Source: Bacteroidota bacterium (lineage in GTDB: Bacteria; Bacteroidota; Bacteroidia; Chitinophagales; LD1). From it: a stretch of DNA of 64,000 bases. Positions 17,731 through 27,125 of this stretch are shown one piece after another; positions within the stretch are counted from its first letter, which is position 1, and the number at the start of each line of letters is the position of its first letter. The position numbers were made by a program, and so were the translations under genes. The stretch is taken from positions 1 to 64,000 of the forward strand of contig JAFDYQ010000023.1 of the NCBI GenBank assembly GCA_018267365.1. Reading direction: 5' to 3'. The notes under the pieces were generated by a model. The model saw nothing but the letters and a program-made list of their open reading frames with translations. It was not told where the DNA came from and searched no databases.

Positions 17731-18285
17731 TTGAAACAACAGATCACCGAGCAGGAGCTGATCACTCTTGTGAAAAGCCACAGCAAAGAAGGCTTTGACC
17801 TTCTGTATAGCAGTTATGCTCCTGCTTTCTATGCAGTCATTTTCAGGACAGTAAAGGAATCTGCGCTAGCAGAGGATTTATTGCAGGAGGTCTTTGTGAA
17901 AATATGGCGGAATATTGATAAATATGATCCCGGCAAATCGAAGCTATTTACGTGGATGATACGTATCGCCAAAAACGCAGCCATAGACCATATGCGTACT
18001 GCTGCCCACAAAAATCTGCAAGCGACGCAGGATAAGGTGGAGGACCTGGAGGAAATGTTGAAACATAAGGACCGGGAGGTAGATTATGGCCTGCTCTCAG
18101 TGATAGAACGTATGGAGCCTAAGTATAAAGAAGCTATCAGCACGGTGTTTTACGACAATTACTCCCACGCCGAGGCAGCAGACGTTTTAGGTCTGCCTCT
18201 GGGAACTTTGAAATCAAGGATACGTACAGCATTAGTGATGCTCAGGGCGTCTCTGCAATTATCTGTAAACGGTCAAAATATTTAA
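17731..18285 (+). CDS. ECF-type sigma-70 factor
   Basis: The 184-residue protein begins at a TTG (KQQITEQELITLVKSHSKEG). Region 2 is clear (AEDLLQEVFVKIWRNIDKYD, then FTWMIRIAKNAAIDHMR), and region 4 reads EAADVLGLPLGTLKSRIRTA. There is no good ATG upstream or nearby, so the TTG start is probably real and may limit expression. Its stop is 4 bp from the start of the cupin anti-sigma gene, a standard sigma/anti-sigma pair. It may control the TonB receptor upstream and the divergent DUF4331 cluster, which is an inference from proximity. Confidence 0.85.
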   Translation: MKQQITEQELITLVKSHSKEGFDLLYSSYAPAFYAVIFRTVKESALAEDLLQEVFVKIWRNIDKYDPGKSKLFTWMIRIAKNAAIDHMRTAAHKNLQATQDKVEDLEEMLKHKDREVDYGLLSVIERMEPKYKEAISTVFYDNYSHAEAADVLGLPLGTLKSRIRTALVMLRASLQLSVNGQNI

Positions 18286-18289
18286 TAAT

Positions 18290-18892
18290 ATGATACTAGA
18301 CTACTGTTTAGGTTTGCTCATCGGCGACCAGAAAGTAGCATTTGAAAAGGAGATGCAGAAAAATCCTGACCTGCAGGCAGCTGTCGCATCACTGCGGGCA
18401 AAACTGGAGCAAGGCGCAGGCAGCACCGCCAATGGTACCCCAAAGTATACGCTCCAGAACAAGACCTGGGCGCTGGTAGAGAATGTGATCAAAGAGAAAA
18501 AGATGGATCCCGCTGACCTCCCGCTGCTGAATAAACATAGCGATACAAACACCTGGGCTGCCCTGGCCGGGCAATACCTCCCTAAAAAGCTGGACAAATC
18601 CCGCCCCTACATGCGTCTGCTCACAGGCACTGACAGGGTGACGCAGGTACTGATCGCTACCAGCGAGGGTTTTCCTGATGAGGAGCATGATGACCTGCTG
18701 GAGAGCTTTATTATACTGGAGGGTGAGTGTGAGTGCCGGATAGGTAGCGACACCGTCCGCGTCAAGGCTGGTGGCTATCTGGAGATACCACTGCACACCA
18801 GCCACGATGTCCGGATCATATCAGACGGGATCGTAGGTGTGCTACAGCGGATCAACCTATCAAAAAATGAAGGCGCTATGCAGTGCAAATAG
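18290..18892 (+). CDS. Cupin-type soluble anti-sigma factor (ChrR/RskA-like)
   Basis: The 200-residue protein has no membrane segment. Residues 1-45 (ILDYCLGLLIGDQKVAFEKE) look like the short helical N-terminus of RskA/ChrR-type anti-sigma factors. Residues about 100-195 form a cupin: EEHDDLLESFIILEGECECR supplies motif 1 ligands, and GGYLEIPLHTSHDV supplies motif 2. ChrR-type cupins bind metal and release the sigma factor on oxidative or singlet-oxygen stress. It follows the sigma gene by 4 bp. Unlike FecR-type anti-sigmas it cannot receive a signal directly from the TonB receptor across the inner membrane. Confidence 0.75.
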   Translation: MILDYCLGLLIGDQKVAFEKEMQKNPDLQAAVASLRAKLEQGAGSTANGTPKYTLQNKTWALVENVIKEKKMDPADLPLLNKHSDTNTWAALAGQYLPKKLDKSRPYMRLLTGTDRVTQVLIATSEGFPDEEHDDLLESFIILEGECECRIGSDTVRVKAGGYLEIPLHTSHDVRIISDGIVGVLQRINLSKNEGAMQCK

Positions 18893-19014
18893 CACGGGAT
18901 AGCTTACTTGCTTTCCGGTCTCACCAGGAGCAGAAAAATGTATTGAGGAGTTTAAAAGGTGTACAGCTTCATTAAATTTAATATGCCTCCTCATTACTTT
19001 CCTACTTTCGCAGC

Positions 19015-20343
19015 ATGAAGCCATCCATCCTGATCATAGATGACGAGGAGAAACTGCGCAGCCTGCTCACGCGCATCATCAGCCTGGAGGGCTATGTAGT
19101 GCACGAGGCCTCTACCGCTACTGCGGGCCTGAAGCTGCTGGAGCGCGAGGATATACAGGTCGTGATCAGCGATGTGAAGCTGCCTGACAGCAATGGCGTA
19201 GACCTGACCAAAACCATCCGTGAGAAATACCCCTGCATAGAAGTGATCGTGCTCACCGCATTTGGCACGATAGCAGATGGTGTGCGCGCTATCAAGAATG
19301 GCGCATTTGACTATCTGGTGAAGGGCGATGATAATGAGAAGATACTACCCGTACTGAGCAAGGCGCTGGAGAAGGCACGGCTGCAAAAGCGTGTGCTGCA
19401 GCTGGAGAAGCGAGTAGCTGACAAGTATAATTTCTCCAATATACTCGGTAGCTCACCTGCCATACTCGCTGCCAAAGATCTGGCGCAGCGGGTAGCTCCA
19501 ACTGATACCACAGTGCTGCTGCTGGGAGAGACAGGCACGGGCAAGGAGGTCTTTGCACAAAGTATACACGAGGCCAGCCTGCGCAAGGGCCATACCTTCC
19601 TCCCCGTCAACTGTAGTGCACTGGGCCGCGAGATACTGGAGAGCGAGTTGTTTGGCCACAAGGCGGGTGCTTTCACAGGTGCTATGCGTGACAAGAAAGG
19701 GCTGCTGGAGGAGGCCAATGGCGGCACGATCTTTCTCGATGAGATAGGCGAGCTGAGCCTCGACCTACAGGCCAAGTTGCTCCGCGTGCTGGAGACCGGC
19801 GAGTACATCCGCGTAGGCGATACCAAGACCATCAGTGTCAATGTGCGCGTGATAGCCGCTACCAACCGCGACCTGAAGGCCGAGAGCGAAAAGGGACTTT
19901 TCCGCGCTGACCTGTACTACAGATTGTCGGTCTTTCAGATCAATATACCATCACTCAGTGAGCGCCGCAGCGACATAGAAGTATTGGCCAAACACTTCAT
20001 CCGCGTCTTTGCCGATAAGGTGAATAAGGTGCCGCCGGTGATGCAGGCCGACTTTCTCAAAGCACTACAGAGCCACCGCTGGCGCGGCAATATACGCGAG
20101 CTGAAGAATGTGATAGAGCGTGCCGTGATCCTCTCAGGCGCAGAGCTCACGCCTCAGGTGCTGCCATTTGACTTCAAACAAGACTCCACGCAGCCCGACA
20201 CCTACGATCTCGCCGAGGTGGAGCGCCATCATATACAGATGGTGCTGGAGCACACACGCGGCAATAAGACAGAGGCCGCCAGGTTGCTGAATATCGCATT
20301 GGCGACATTATATAGGAAGCTGAAGGAGTATTCTTTGGAATAA
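19015..20343 (+). CDS. NtrC-family sigma-54-dependent response regulator
   Basis: The 442-residue protein has three parts. A receiver (residues 1-120) has phosphoacceptor Asp in VVISDVKLPD. A sigma-54 AAA+ domain (about 140-370) has Walker A GETGTGKE, the GAFTGA loop, GGTIFLDEIGELSL and the arginine finger region. A Fis-type HTH ends the protein (NKTEAARLLNIALATLYRKL). It lies directly upstream of the kdp operon, which has a sigma-54-type promoter. It is likely the output regulator of the KdpD/histidine-kinase genes at 27126-29931, replacing the KdpE of proteobacteria. Confidence 0.9.
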   Translation: MKPSILIIDDEEKLRSLLTRIISLEGYVVHEASTATAGLKLLEREDIQVVISDVKLPDSNGVDLTKTIREKYPCIEVIVLTAFGTIADGVRAIKNGAFDYLVKGDDNEKILPVLSKALEKARLQKRVLQLEKRVADKYNFSNILGSSPAILAAKDLAQRVAPTDTTVLLLGETGTGKEVFAQSIHEASLRKGHTFLPVNCSALGREILESELFGHKAGAFTGAMRDKKGLLEEANGGTIFLDEIGELSLDLQAKLLRVLETGEYIRVGDTKTISVNVRVIAATNRDLKAESEKGLFRADLYYRLSVFQINIPSLSERRSDIEVLAKHFIRVFADKVNKVPPVMQADFLKALQSHRWRGNIRELKNVIERAVILSGAELTPQVLPFDFKQDSTQPDTYDLAEVERHHIQMVLEHTRGNKTEAARLLNIALATLYRKLKEYSLE

Positions 20344-20388
20344 TCCCTGGTGTATCACCTATTCGATTCGTCTGGTCTGAGGAGACAA

Positions 20389-20454
20389 TTGAACCGCCAA
20401 GGACGCGGAGAACGCAACGATGTTTTATAAATTCTTAGCGTTCTCCGCGGTTGA
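20389..20454. repeat. Dispersed palindromic intergenic repeat, copy 1
   Basis: The element starts TTGAACCGCCAAGGACGCGG and ends GCGGTTGA, with a perfect 11-bp inner stem (20405-20415 with 20438-20448). A relative lies at 63140-63224, where the first 25 bp match at 24 positions. It belongs to a repeat family scattered between genes and may serve as terminator for the regulator gene. Confidence 0.7.
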
Positions 20455-20498
20455 GTATGCGGTTTGATGCATTCACTACGCGTATTAGGGTTACTTCC

Positions 20499-20533
20499 AC
20501 TCTCTCATTTTGAGAATCAGACTCTCTCATTTT
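20499..20533 (+). promoter_or_regulatory. 22-bp-spaced direct repeats, candidate enhancer sites
   Basis: ACTCTCTCATTTT occurs at 20499-20511 and again at 20521-20533, exactly 22 bp apart, or two helical turns. It sits about 95-130 bp upstream of the predicted sigma-54 promoter, a typical position for binding of an NtrC-family activator. Confidence 0.45.
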
Positions 20534-20554
20534 TAAAGGCTTTGACACTATGCA

Positions 20555-20584
20555 GCGCCTGTCGCTTTCTGCGATAGCAGGTGC
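20555..20584 (+). promoter_or_regulatory. Inverted repeat upstream of kdp promoter
   Basis: GCGCCTGTCGC (20555-20565) and GCGA-TAG-CAGGTGC (20571-20584) form an inverted repeat with a 3-nt bulge. It is centred about 85 bp before the predicted transcription start, another possible activator site. Confidence 0.4.
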
Positions 20585-20626
20585 AACTAATTGTATATTA
20601 TCAAGTTGTAGGTTGATTCGTTTTTC

Positions 20627-20642
20627 TGGTGCTTGCTTTGCC
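20627..20642 (+). promoter_or_regulatory. Sigma-54 (-24/-12) promoter of the kdp operon
   Basis: TGGTGCTTGCTTTGCC has the invariant GG-N10-GC spacing and matches the TGG and TTGC blocks of the TGGCAC-N5-TTGC consensus. Transcription would start near 20652. That leaves almost no leader for an ATG at 20656 and favours the ATG at 20668. The same bases also resemble TAnnTTTG with one mismatch (TTGCTTTG), so a housekeeping promoter is the alternative. Confidence 0.6.
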
Positions 20643-20667
20643 CATAGCGCGGCAAATGTCAACTACC

Positions 20668-21027
20668 ATGATCACCGACCATGACGTGAGGGCCACGATA
20701 GGCGAGGATGTACCCGCCATAGCCCGCGAGCTGCTGCTCATAGATGAGCGCAAGGACCTTTGCAAAAGTGTCTGCTGCCTGGCAGAGCATACCAGGGATA
20801 TGCTGGCAGGCCACCGCACAGACGAGGTGCTGCGCTGCTTCCACGCTGCGCACAGACTGATGCTGGAGGGCACCGGCGCAGTGCGCATGGCCATCGTCAA
20901 CCTGTATATCGCCCCTGTGAGCCGACTGCTGGAGCACAGCTTCCGCCCTACGCAGGAGGTGCGTGCAGCGTTTATCAGTGACTTTGGCGCGGAGTATTTC
21001 CAGCTGCTGTATCACAAAAGTGTATAG
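20668..21027 (+). CDS. Conserved kdp-operon protein of unknown function
   Basis: The product is about 119 residues from the ATG at 20668 (ATG 20656 and GTG 20629 are possible but collide with the promoter). It is a soluble, all-helical protein with no recognisable catalytic motif: DVPAIARELLLIDERKDLCK, then CFHAAHRLMLEGTGAVRMAI. It is the first gene of the kdp transcript, 2 bp before a micro-ORF. I recognise it only as a small protein of the kind found in front of Bacteroidota kdp genes. A regulatory or assembly role is a guess from position. Confidence 0.6.
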   Translation: MITDHDVRATIGEDVPAIARELLLIDERKDLCKSVCCLAEHTRDMLAGHRTDEVLRCFHAAHRLMLEGTGAVRMAIVNLYIAPVSRLLEHSFRPTQEVRAAFISDFGAEYFQLLYHKSV

Positions 21028-21029
21028 CC

Positions 21030-21113
21030 ATGGTCACCGTATTTCTCCTGCTGGCCGGGCTGGCCTGCTTTGCGCTCTTGTACCGCTCCATTTCATTCTT
21101 TGATAAAATCTGA
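21030..21113 (+). CDS. 27-residue single-span membrane peptide in kdp operon
   Basis: The open frame encodes 27 residues: VTVFLLLAGLACFALLY is a membrane helix and RSISFFDKI a short basic/aromatic cytoplasmic tail. It starts 2 bp after the upstream stop and ends 3 bp before kdpF, so it is packed like a real gene. It is KdpF-like in size but lacks the KdpF ending. It may be a second small subunit or regulator of the Kdp pump. Confidence 0.6.
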   Translation: MVTVFLLLAGLACFALLYRSISFFDKI

Positions 21114-21116
21114 CCG

Positions 21117-21194
21117 ATGGCTGCCTTATTCATTCTCTCGCTCTTCGTATTTGGCTACCTGCTGTACGTCCTGCTGAAACCCGAAAAATTCTGA
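21117..21194 (+). CDS. kdpF: KdpF, small subunit of K+-transporting ATPase
   Basis: This 25-residue single-span peptide ends in YLLYVLLKPEKF, matching the KdpF pattern of a membrane helix followed by a short charged tail ending in Phe. It stabilises the KdpABC complex in characterised species. It stops 4 bp before kdpA. Confidence 0.85.
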   Translation: MAALFILSLFVFGYLLYVLLKPEKF

Positions 21195-21198
21195 CGCT

Positions 21199-22920
21199 AT
21201 GCATGCTGAGATCATAGGTGTGGTAGCCACTTTTATCGCTACTGTTTTATTGGCTATCCCTTTGGGAAAGTACATCGCAAAGGTCCTCGCCGGTGAGCGG
21301 ACCGTGCTGGACTTTATGGCGCCGCTGGAGCGGTTCTTCTTCCGCGTGAGCGGTATAGACGCCACACGTGAGATGACCTGGCAGGAGAGCCTCGTGGCGC
21401 TGCTTACCATCAATCTGATCTGGTTCGTCTACGCCATGGTGATACTCATGATACAGGGATCGCTACCACTCAATCCCGACCACAATCCCTCCATGTCGCC
21501 AGACCTGGCATTCAACACTGCTATCAGCTTTCTGGTCAACTGTAACCTGCAAGACTATAGCGGCGAGACGGGTGTGTCGTACTTTACACAGATAGGCGTA
21601 TTGATGTTTCTCCAGTTTGTCTCTGCGGCTACCGGCGTAGCTGCGCTGGCTGTAGTGATGAATGCCATGAAGGAAAGGACGACAGACAAGCTGGGCAATT
21701 TCTACAACTATTTCGTCAAAACCATCACACGTATCCTGCTGCCGCTGTCTGTGATCGTAGCCGTCATCTTCCTGCTGAATGGGATGCCGATGACATGGGA
21801 GGGCAGGGACACCATCACCACGCTGCAAGGCGATACCGTGCAGGTGTCACGCGGCCCGGTAGCGGCCTTTGTACCTATCAAGCATCTAGGCACCAATGGC
21901 GGCGGCTTCTTCGGCGCCAATAGTGCGCATCCATTTGAGAACCCCAACTACCTGACCTGTATCGTAGAGCTGGTGTCGCAGTCGGTGCTGCCTATGGCGC
22001 TGGTATTTGCCCTGGGCTTTTATCTGAAGAGGAGAAAGCTCGCCGTGATGATCTTCAGCGTGATGACCATCGGCTTTCTGCTGCTCACCATATCCACTGT
22101 CATGCTGGAGATGAAAGGCAATCCTGAGATAGCCCGCATGGGCATAGACCTGCACAGCGGCGCTATGGAGGGCAAGGAGGTGCGCTTTGGCGCAGCCATC
22201 TCAGCCTACTGGAGTATCCTCACCACTGTGATCTCCACAGGCTCTGTCAATGCGATGCACGACAGCTACATGCCCCTCTCTGGTATGAACCAGATGCTCG
22301 GCATGATGGTCAACTGCTTCTACGGCGGCAAGGGTGTCGGCATCCTGAACTTCTACATCTTTATCATCATTGCCGTCTTTATCAGCGGACTGATGGTGGG
22401 CCGCACGCCCGAGTTTCTGGGCAAGAAGATCGAAGCCCGCGAGATGAAGATCGCGATACTGATCGTACTACTGCATCCATTCCTCATACTGGTAGGTACG
22501 GCGCTATCGTCCTACTTTGCAGCGCATGATACGGCTATGGGTTATTGGTTCAGCGGGAAGGCCTCAGGCTGGCTGAGCAATGGCGGCTACCACGGCTTCT
22601 CCCAGATGCTCTACCAGTACACCTCCAGCTCCGCCAATAATGGTAGCGGCTTTGAGGGGCTGAGTGATAATAACCCCTTCTGGAATATCACCACGGGGTT
22701 TGTCATGATACTGGGCAGGTTCCTGCCTATCATCGGGCCGGTGGCCATAGCAGGCATACTGGCGCAGAAGAAGTACATACCGGAGAGCGCAGGTACGCTG
22801 CAGACAGATACTGCCACGTTTGGGCTGATGGTCTTTGGTGTCATCTTCATCATCGCAGCGCTGGCGTTTTTTCCCGCACTGGCGCTGGGCCCCATCGCCG
22901 AACATTTCTCCATGCACTAA
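21199..22920 (+). CDS. kdpA: KdpA, K+-binding channel-like subunit of the Kdp ATPase
   Basis: The 573-residue polytopic membrane protein is slightly longer than the usual about 557. It belongs to the superfamily of K+ transporters and provides the selectivity filter of the KdpFABC pump. Typical pore-loop signatures are present, including [12 protein letters not shown] and [20 protein letters not shown], plus [12 protein letters not shown] near the C-terminus. It is followed after 11 bp by kdpB. No frameshift or missing segment is seen. Confidence 0.97.
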   Translation: MHAEIIGVVATFIATVLLAIPLGKYIAKVLAGERTVLDFMAPLERFFFRVSGIDATREMTWQESLVALLTINLIWFVYAMVILMIQGSLPLNPDHNPSMSPDLAFNTAISFLVNCNLQDYSGETGVSYFTQIGVLMFLQFVSAATGVAALAVVMNAMKERTTDKLGNFYNYFVKTITRILLPLSVIVAVIFLLNGMPMTWEGRDTITTLQGDTVQVSRGPVAAFVPIKHLGTNGGGFFGANSAHPFENPNYLTCIVELVSQSVLPMALVFALGFYLKRRKLAVMIFSVMTIGFLLLTISTVMLEMKGNPEIARMGIDLHSGAMEGKEVRFGAAISAYWSILTTVISTGSVNAMHDSYMPLSGMNQMLGMMVNCFYGGKGVGILNFYIFIIIAVFISGLMVGRTPEFLGKKIEAREMKIAILIVLLHPFLILVGTALSSYFAAHDTAMGYWFSGKASGWLSNGGYHGFSQMLYQYTSSSANNGSGFEGLSDNNPFWNITTGFVMILGRFLPIIGPVAIAGILAQKKYIPESAGTLQTDTATFGLMVFGVIFIIAALAFFPALALGPIAEHFSMH

Positions 22921-22931
22921 GACGACTATCC

Positions 22932-24980
22932 ATGAAATCTCAGAATACATCTCTCTTTCAATCCGACATGGTGCGCGAGGCATTAGGCCAGAGCTTTGTC
23001 AAGCTCGACCCGCGCAGCATGTTTCGCAATCCGGTCATGTTTACCGTAGAGCTAGGCACAGCGGTCATGCTGATAGTGACGCTCTATACGCTGATTTCGG
23101 GTGATAAAACACAAGGCTCTTTTATCTATAACCTCGTGGTCTTTTTCATTCTCTTCCTTACCTTGCTCTTCGCCAATTTTGCCGAAGCGATAGCAGAGGC
23201 CAGGGGCAAGGCACAGGCAGACTCACTACGCAAGACCCGTGAGGAAACAAGAGCTAAAGTAGTAGTAGGCAATCGGCCCGGATTTAATCTTGTGACTACT
23301 GAGGTCATGTCCTCACAGCTCAAAAAGGGCGATGTCTTTTTCTGCGAAGCAGGTGATATCATACCTACAGACGGCGAGATCATAGAGGGCCTCGCTACGA
23401 TAGATGAGAGCGCCATAACCGGTGAGTCTGCTCCCGTGATCCGTGAGGCCGGTGGCGACAAGAGCAGCGTGACAGGCGGTACCAAAGTCCTCTCTGACCG
23501 CATCAAGGTGCAGGTGACTACTGAGGCCGGTGAGTCCTTTCTCGATAAGATGATCGCACTGGTAGAGGGTGCCTCGCGTCAGAAGACACCCAATGAGATC
23601 GCGCTCACGATATTGCTCGCAGGCTTCACGCTGGTCTTTGTGATCGTGTGCGTGACCTTGCAGCCCTTTGCGCAGTATGCGCGTACGCCTATCACTATCG
23701 CGGCGTATATATCGCTCTTTGTTTGCCTCATACCTACTACCATTGGTGGCCTGCTGTCGGCTATCGGTATAGCGGGTATGGACCGTGCGCTGCGCGCAAA
23801 TGTGATAACTAAATCAGGCAAGGCCGTAGAGACAGCTGGCGATATAGATACGCTGCTGCTGGATAAGACCGGCACCATCACGATAGGCAATCGCAAAGCG
23901 ACCAGTTTCTGGCCAGCCAATGGTGTGGAGGAAAAGAACTTTGTAGAAATATGCGTGCTCTCGTCACTGGCAGATGATACGCCCGAGGGCAAATCTATAG
24001 TAGAGCTGGCAGGCAGGGAGGCCACGCAGAAACTCTCGATAGAGGGCGCTACGATGATCAAATTTACCGCTGAGACACGCTGTAGTGGTGTAGACCTGCC
24101 CACAGGCCGCCGTATCCGCAAAGGCGCCTATGATGCGATCAAAAGACTGACAGAGAACGCTGGTAATAGATTTCCGGAGGAGACAGCAGACAGAGTCAAG
24201 CAGATATCCTCCAATGGTGGTACACCACTGGTAGTCTCTGAGGACGAAAAAGTAGTCGGCGTGATAGAGCTGCAGGATATCATCAAGCCCGGCATCAGTG
24301 AGCGCTTTGAGCGCCTGCGCAGGATGGGTGTCAAGACGGTGATGGTCACAGGTGACAATCCGCTGACAGCAAAATTTATAGCGGATAAAGCGGGTGTAGA
24401 TGACTTCATAGCCGAGGCCAGGCCGGAGGACAAGATGAACTATATCCGTCGCGAGCAGCAGCAGGGCAAGCTCGTAGCCATGATGGGCGATGGTACCAAT
24501 GATGCACCTGCACTGGCACAGGCAGACGTAGGCGTAGCTATGAATAGCGGCACGCAGGCGGCCAAAGAGGCCGGCAATATGGTAGACCTCGACAATGATC
24601 CCACCAAGCTCATAGAGATCGTAGAGATAGGCAAGCAGCTGCTGATGACACGCGGTACGCTGACCACCTTCTCCTTAGCCAATGATGTGGCCAAGTACTT
24701 TGCTATCGTGCCGGCGCTTTTCATCGCGTCTATACCTGCGCTACAGAGCGTGAATATCATGCACCTGCACTCGCCTGAGACGGCCATCCTCTCAGCAGTG
24801 ATCTTCAATGCGATCATCATCCCTGCGCTGATACCACTGGCACTACGTGGTGTGCAGTACAAGCCGATAGGTTCCAGCGCCCTCCTGCGCCGTAACCTGC
24901 TGATCTATGGCCTCGGTGGTATCATCGTACCCTTTATCGGTATCAAGCTGATAGACCTAATTGTCACACTCTTTTATTAA
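22932..24980 (+). CDS. kdpB: KdpB, P-type ATPase subunit
   Basis: The 682-residue catalytic subunit is a P1A-type ATPase. The actuator TGES is present ([10 protein letters not shown]), the phosphorylation site is DKTGTI at Asp311, and [20 protein letters not shown] forms the hinge motif. [20 protein letters not shown] and the C-terminal membrane helices are complete. It hydrolyses ATP to drive K+ uptake through KdpA. It lies between kdpA and kdpC with 11 and 6 bp gaps. Confidence 0.97.
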   Translation: MKSQNTSLFQSDMVREALGQSFVKLDPRSMFRNPVMFTVELGTAVMLIVTLYTLISGDKTQGSFIYNLVVFFILFLTLLFANFAEAIAEARGKAQADSLRKTREETRAKVVVGNRPGFNLVTTEVMSSQLKKGDVFFCEAGDIIPTDGEIIEGLATIDESAITGESAPVIREAGGDKSSVTGGTKVLSDRIKVQVTTEAGESFLDKMIALVEGASRQKTPNEIALTILLAGFTLVFVIVCVTLQPFAQYARTPITIAAYISLFVCLIPTTIGGLLSAIGIAGMDRALRANVITKSGKAVETAGDIDTLLLDKTGTITIGNRKATSFWPANGVEEKNFVEICVLSSLADDTPEGKSIVELAGREATQKLSIEGATMIKFTAETRCSGVDLPTGRRIRKGAYDAIKRLTENAGNRFPEETADRVKQISSNGGTPLVVSEDEKVVGVIELQDIIKPGISERFERLRRMGVKTVMVTGDNPLTAKFIADKAGVDDFIAEARPEDKMNYIRREQQQGKLVAMMGDGTNDAPALAQADVGVAMNSGTQAAKEAGNMVDLDNDPTKLIEIVEIGKQLLMTRGTLTTFSLANDVAKYFAIVPALFIASIPALQSVNIMHLHSPETAILSAVIFNAIIIPALIPLALRGVQYKPIGSSALLRRNLLIYGLGGIIVPFIGIKLIDLIVTLFY

Positions 24981-24986
24981 AAGATC

Positions 24987-25550
24987 ATGAAGTCACATAT
25001 TTTTTCTGCTATCAGGCTTACGCTGGTGCTACTTGCACTCTGCTGCATTGTTTATCCAGCCTTTATCTGGGGCATCGCTTACTTCACCCCCTCTCATGGC
25101 CATGGAGATATGGTAGAGGTGAACGGTAAAGTTGTAGGCTATGCGCTGATAGGGCAGTCTTTTACCGCGGACAGATATTTCAATGGCCGTCCCTCTGCTG
25201 TAGGCTACAATGCTGCCGGCTCCGGCGGCTCCAATAAAGGACCCACTAATCAAGAATACCTGGCCTCTGTGAGAGCCGCCATCGATACCTTTCTGATCAA
25301 GAATCCTGCTATAAAAAGAACTGACGTACCCGTAGAGCTGGTCACAGCATCGGGCAGTGGGCTCGATCCCGATATTTCGCCGCAGGCGGCATATGTACAG
25401 GTGCCCCGCATAGCTAAGGTCCGTGGTATCAGTGAGGATAAACTGAAAGCGCTCATCGCGCAAAACATACAAGGGCGACTCCTTGGAGTATTCGGACCTG
25501 TCAGAGTCAATGTATTGCAACTGAACATCGCGCTCGATCACACTAAATGA
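24987..25550 (+). CDS. kdpC: KdpC, accessory subunit of Kdp ATPase
   Basis: The 187-residue protein has one N-terminal membrane helix (LVLLALCCIVYPAFIWGIAY) and a periplasmic domain. Family signatures include LIGQSFTADRYFNGRPSA, GSGGSNKGPTN, SGSGLDPDISPQAAYVQVPR and LGVFGPVRVNVLQLNIALD. It completes KdpFABC. The porin gene starts 6 bp later. Confidence 0.96.
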   Translation: MKSHIFSAIRLTLVLLALCCIVYPAFIWGIAYFTPSHGHGDMVEVNGKVVGYALIGQSFTADRYFNGRPSAVGYNAAGSGGSNKGPTNQEYLASVRAAIDTFLIKNPAIKRTDVPVELVTASGSGLDPDISPQAAYVQVPRIAKVRGISEDKLKALIAQNIQGRLLGVFGPVRVNVLQLNIALDHTK

Positions 25551-25556
25551 CAACAT

Positions 25557-27032
25557 ATGATGAAGAAAATTTTACCGGCGCTGTTATTAAGTATCTGTAG
25601 CCATGCAGTCGCTCAGGACGTTTATATCAATACGCCGGCTACTGCATCTAAGGCCTCAGGCACCAAGACACAGGCCAAAGAAATAGGACAGAGGTTCCGC
25701 GATGATTTTCTGGACAAGCGCAAGCACCCCAAGCCGATAGACACCAGCGCCACGGGAGAGCCATTTGCCCAGTATGACCTGACCTGGCTCAATGGCAATG
25801 ACCGCAGGCATGAGGCACCATTTGCAACAAAGTATTTCACGCCCATAGTGATGGTAGATGTCAACTATACTGCATCACTGGCACATCCTATAGATAATAC
25901 TGTGATTGGTTCTACAGCCTTGGCCAGAAACAATGAGGTGGAGGTTTCTTTCGCTTCACTGGGTGGTGAGTTCAACTATAAGAACGTCCGCGCCAAGATA
26001 CAACTACAGCTGGGTACACGCTCTACCGTGGTGCCGCGCAATGACGCCAGCTCAAACCGTGGCGGCTATCAGCTCAATAATGCCTATCGCTACTTTAGCG
26101 AAGCTTATGCAGGTTATCACTTTAATAAACTGCGTGGCATCAATGTAGACGCAGGTATCTTTATGTCTTATGTGGGTCTCTTCTCATACTACAACTGTGA
26201 GAACTGGACCTATCAGCCCTCCTTTACCTCTGACAATACGCCTTGGTTCTTTAATGGTGTGCGTATCCAGCTATTCCCCACACGCAATCTGAAGCAGGAG
26301 ATATGGATCATCAATGGCTGGCAGACTTACGGCAAGTTCAACAGTATGCCGGGCCTCGGCTCTCAGACCACCTGGAGTCCAAAAGAATACATCCGTGTGG
26401 TCTCAAACAATTACTTTGGCGCAGATGTGGCCAACAACCCGAAGTGCTTCCGTTTTCACAGTGACAATAGCCTGCTGGTGCGGTTCTACAATAAGCCAGA
26501 GAGCAAAGGTGTGAGCCGCAGTGCGATCTCTGTGACGGGCGATCTCGGCTTTCAGACCGGTGGCGGACTCGGTGGCTTTGGTGCCGGTGTCAATCCGGGC
26601 AAGCAGTCCAACTTCCTCTGCTGGATGGCCTATCACAACCTGTGGTTTGACAAAAATCACTTCAGCTGGTGTATAGGTGGTGGCATGATGCACAATCCGG
26701 GACGCTACCTCGTGCTGTATCCGAGTGGCGATGCCGACCCGAATATCAATTCTGCTACAGGCACCACCATCGGTACGCATCCCTACAGTGCCAACCCAGG
26801 TGATCCGTTTGACGCATGGGATATGAGCACCAGCCTGAGCTGGATGCCCAATGACTTTTTTACCTTCACTATACAGGCGGTTCACAGGGAGTCTGCGCAG
26901 CCGTACTTTGCCGGTCATGGCGGTGTGACATCGCCCGATGGCTACAATGGTACAACCATACCTGCGGGCTGGACACCAGACCTGGTGAAGCATGAGACAC
27001 GATTCATAGCGGCAATGATGGTACGCTTTTAG
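25557..27032 (+). CDS. Outer-membrane beta-barrel porin of the kdp operon
   Basis: The 491-residue protein has a signal peptide (ALLLSICSHAVAQ) and a barrel-like sequence with alternating aromatic and polar strands. It ends in RFIAAMMVRF, with the terminal Phe typical of outer-membrane proteins. No plug or TonB-box domain is visible. It starts 6 bp after kdpC, so it should be co-expressed with the pump. It probably lets K+ or other solutes cross the outer membrane under K+ limitation. The specific porin family is not identified. Confidence 0.8.
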   Translation: MMKKILPALLLSICSHAVAQDVYINTPATASKASGTKTQAKEIGQRFRDDFLDKRKHPKPIDTSATGEPFAQYDLTWLNGNDRRHEAPFATKYFTPIVMVDVNYTASLAHPIDNTVIGSTALARNNEVEVSFASLGGEFNYKNVRAKIQLQLGTRSTVVPRNDASSNRGGYQLNNAYRYFSEAYAGYHFNKLRGINVDAGIFMSYVGLFSYYNCENWTYQPSFTSDNTPWFFNGVRIQLFPTRNLKQEIWIINGWQTYGKFNSMPGLGSQTTWSPKEYIRVVSNNYFGADVANNPKCFRFHSDNSLLVRFYNKPESKGVSRSAISVTGDLGFQTGGGLGGFGAGVNPGKQSNFLCWMAYHNLWFDKNHFSWCIGGGMMHNPGRYLVLYPSGDADPNINSATGTTIGTHPYSANPGDPFDAWDMSTSLSWMPNDFFTFTIQAVHRESAQPYFAGHGGVTSPDGYNGTTIPAGWTPDLVKHETRFIAAMMVRF

Positions 27033-27075
27033 AGTAACTTTGAATATCGAAAACTATTCCTCACACAATAGGTTC

Positions 27076-27098
27076 TTCCCTCTCCATTGGAGAGGGAA
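27076..27098. repeat. Intra-operon palindrome
   Basis: TTCCCTCTCC-ATT-GGAGAGGGAA is a perfect 10-bp hairpin between the porin and kdpD. It resembles the light-palindrome repeats common in Bacteroidota intergenic DNA. It may protect or attenuate the mRNA before the regulator genes, which need less expression than the pump. Confidence 0.6.
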
Positions 27099-27125
27099 GA
27101 TGCCGAAGGCAGATGGGAGAGGTCT

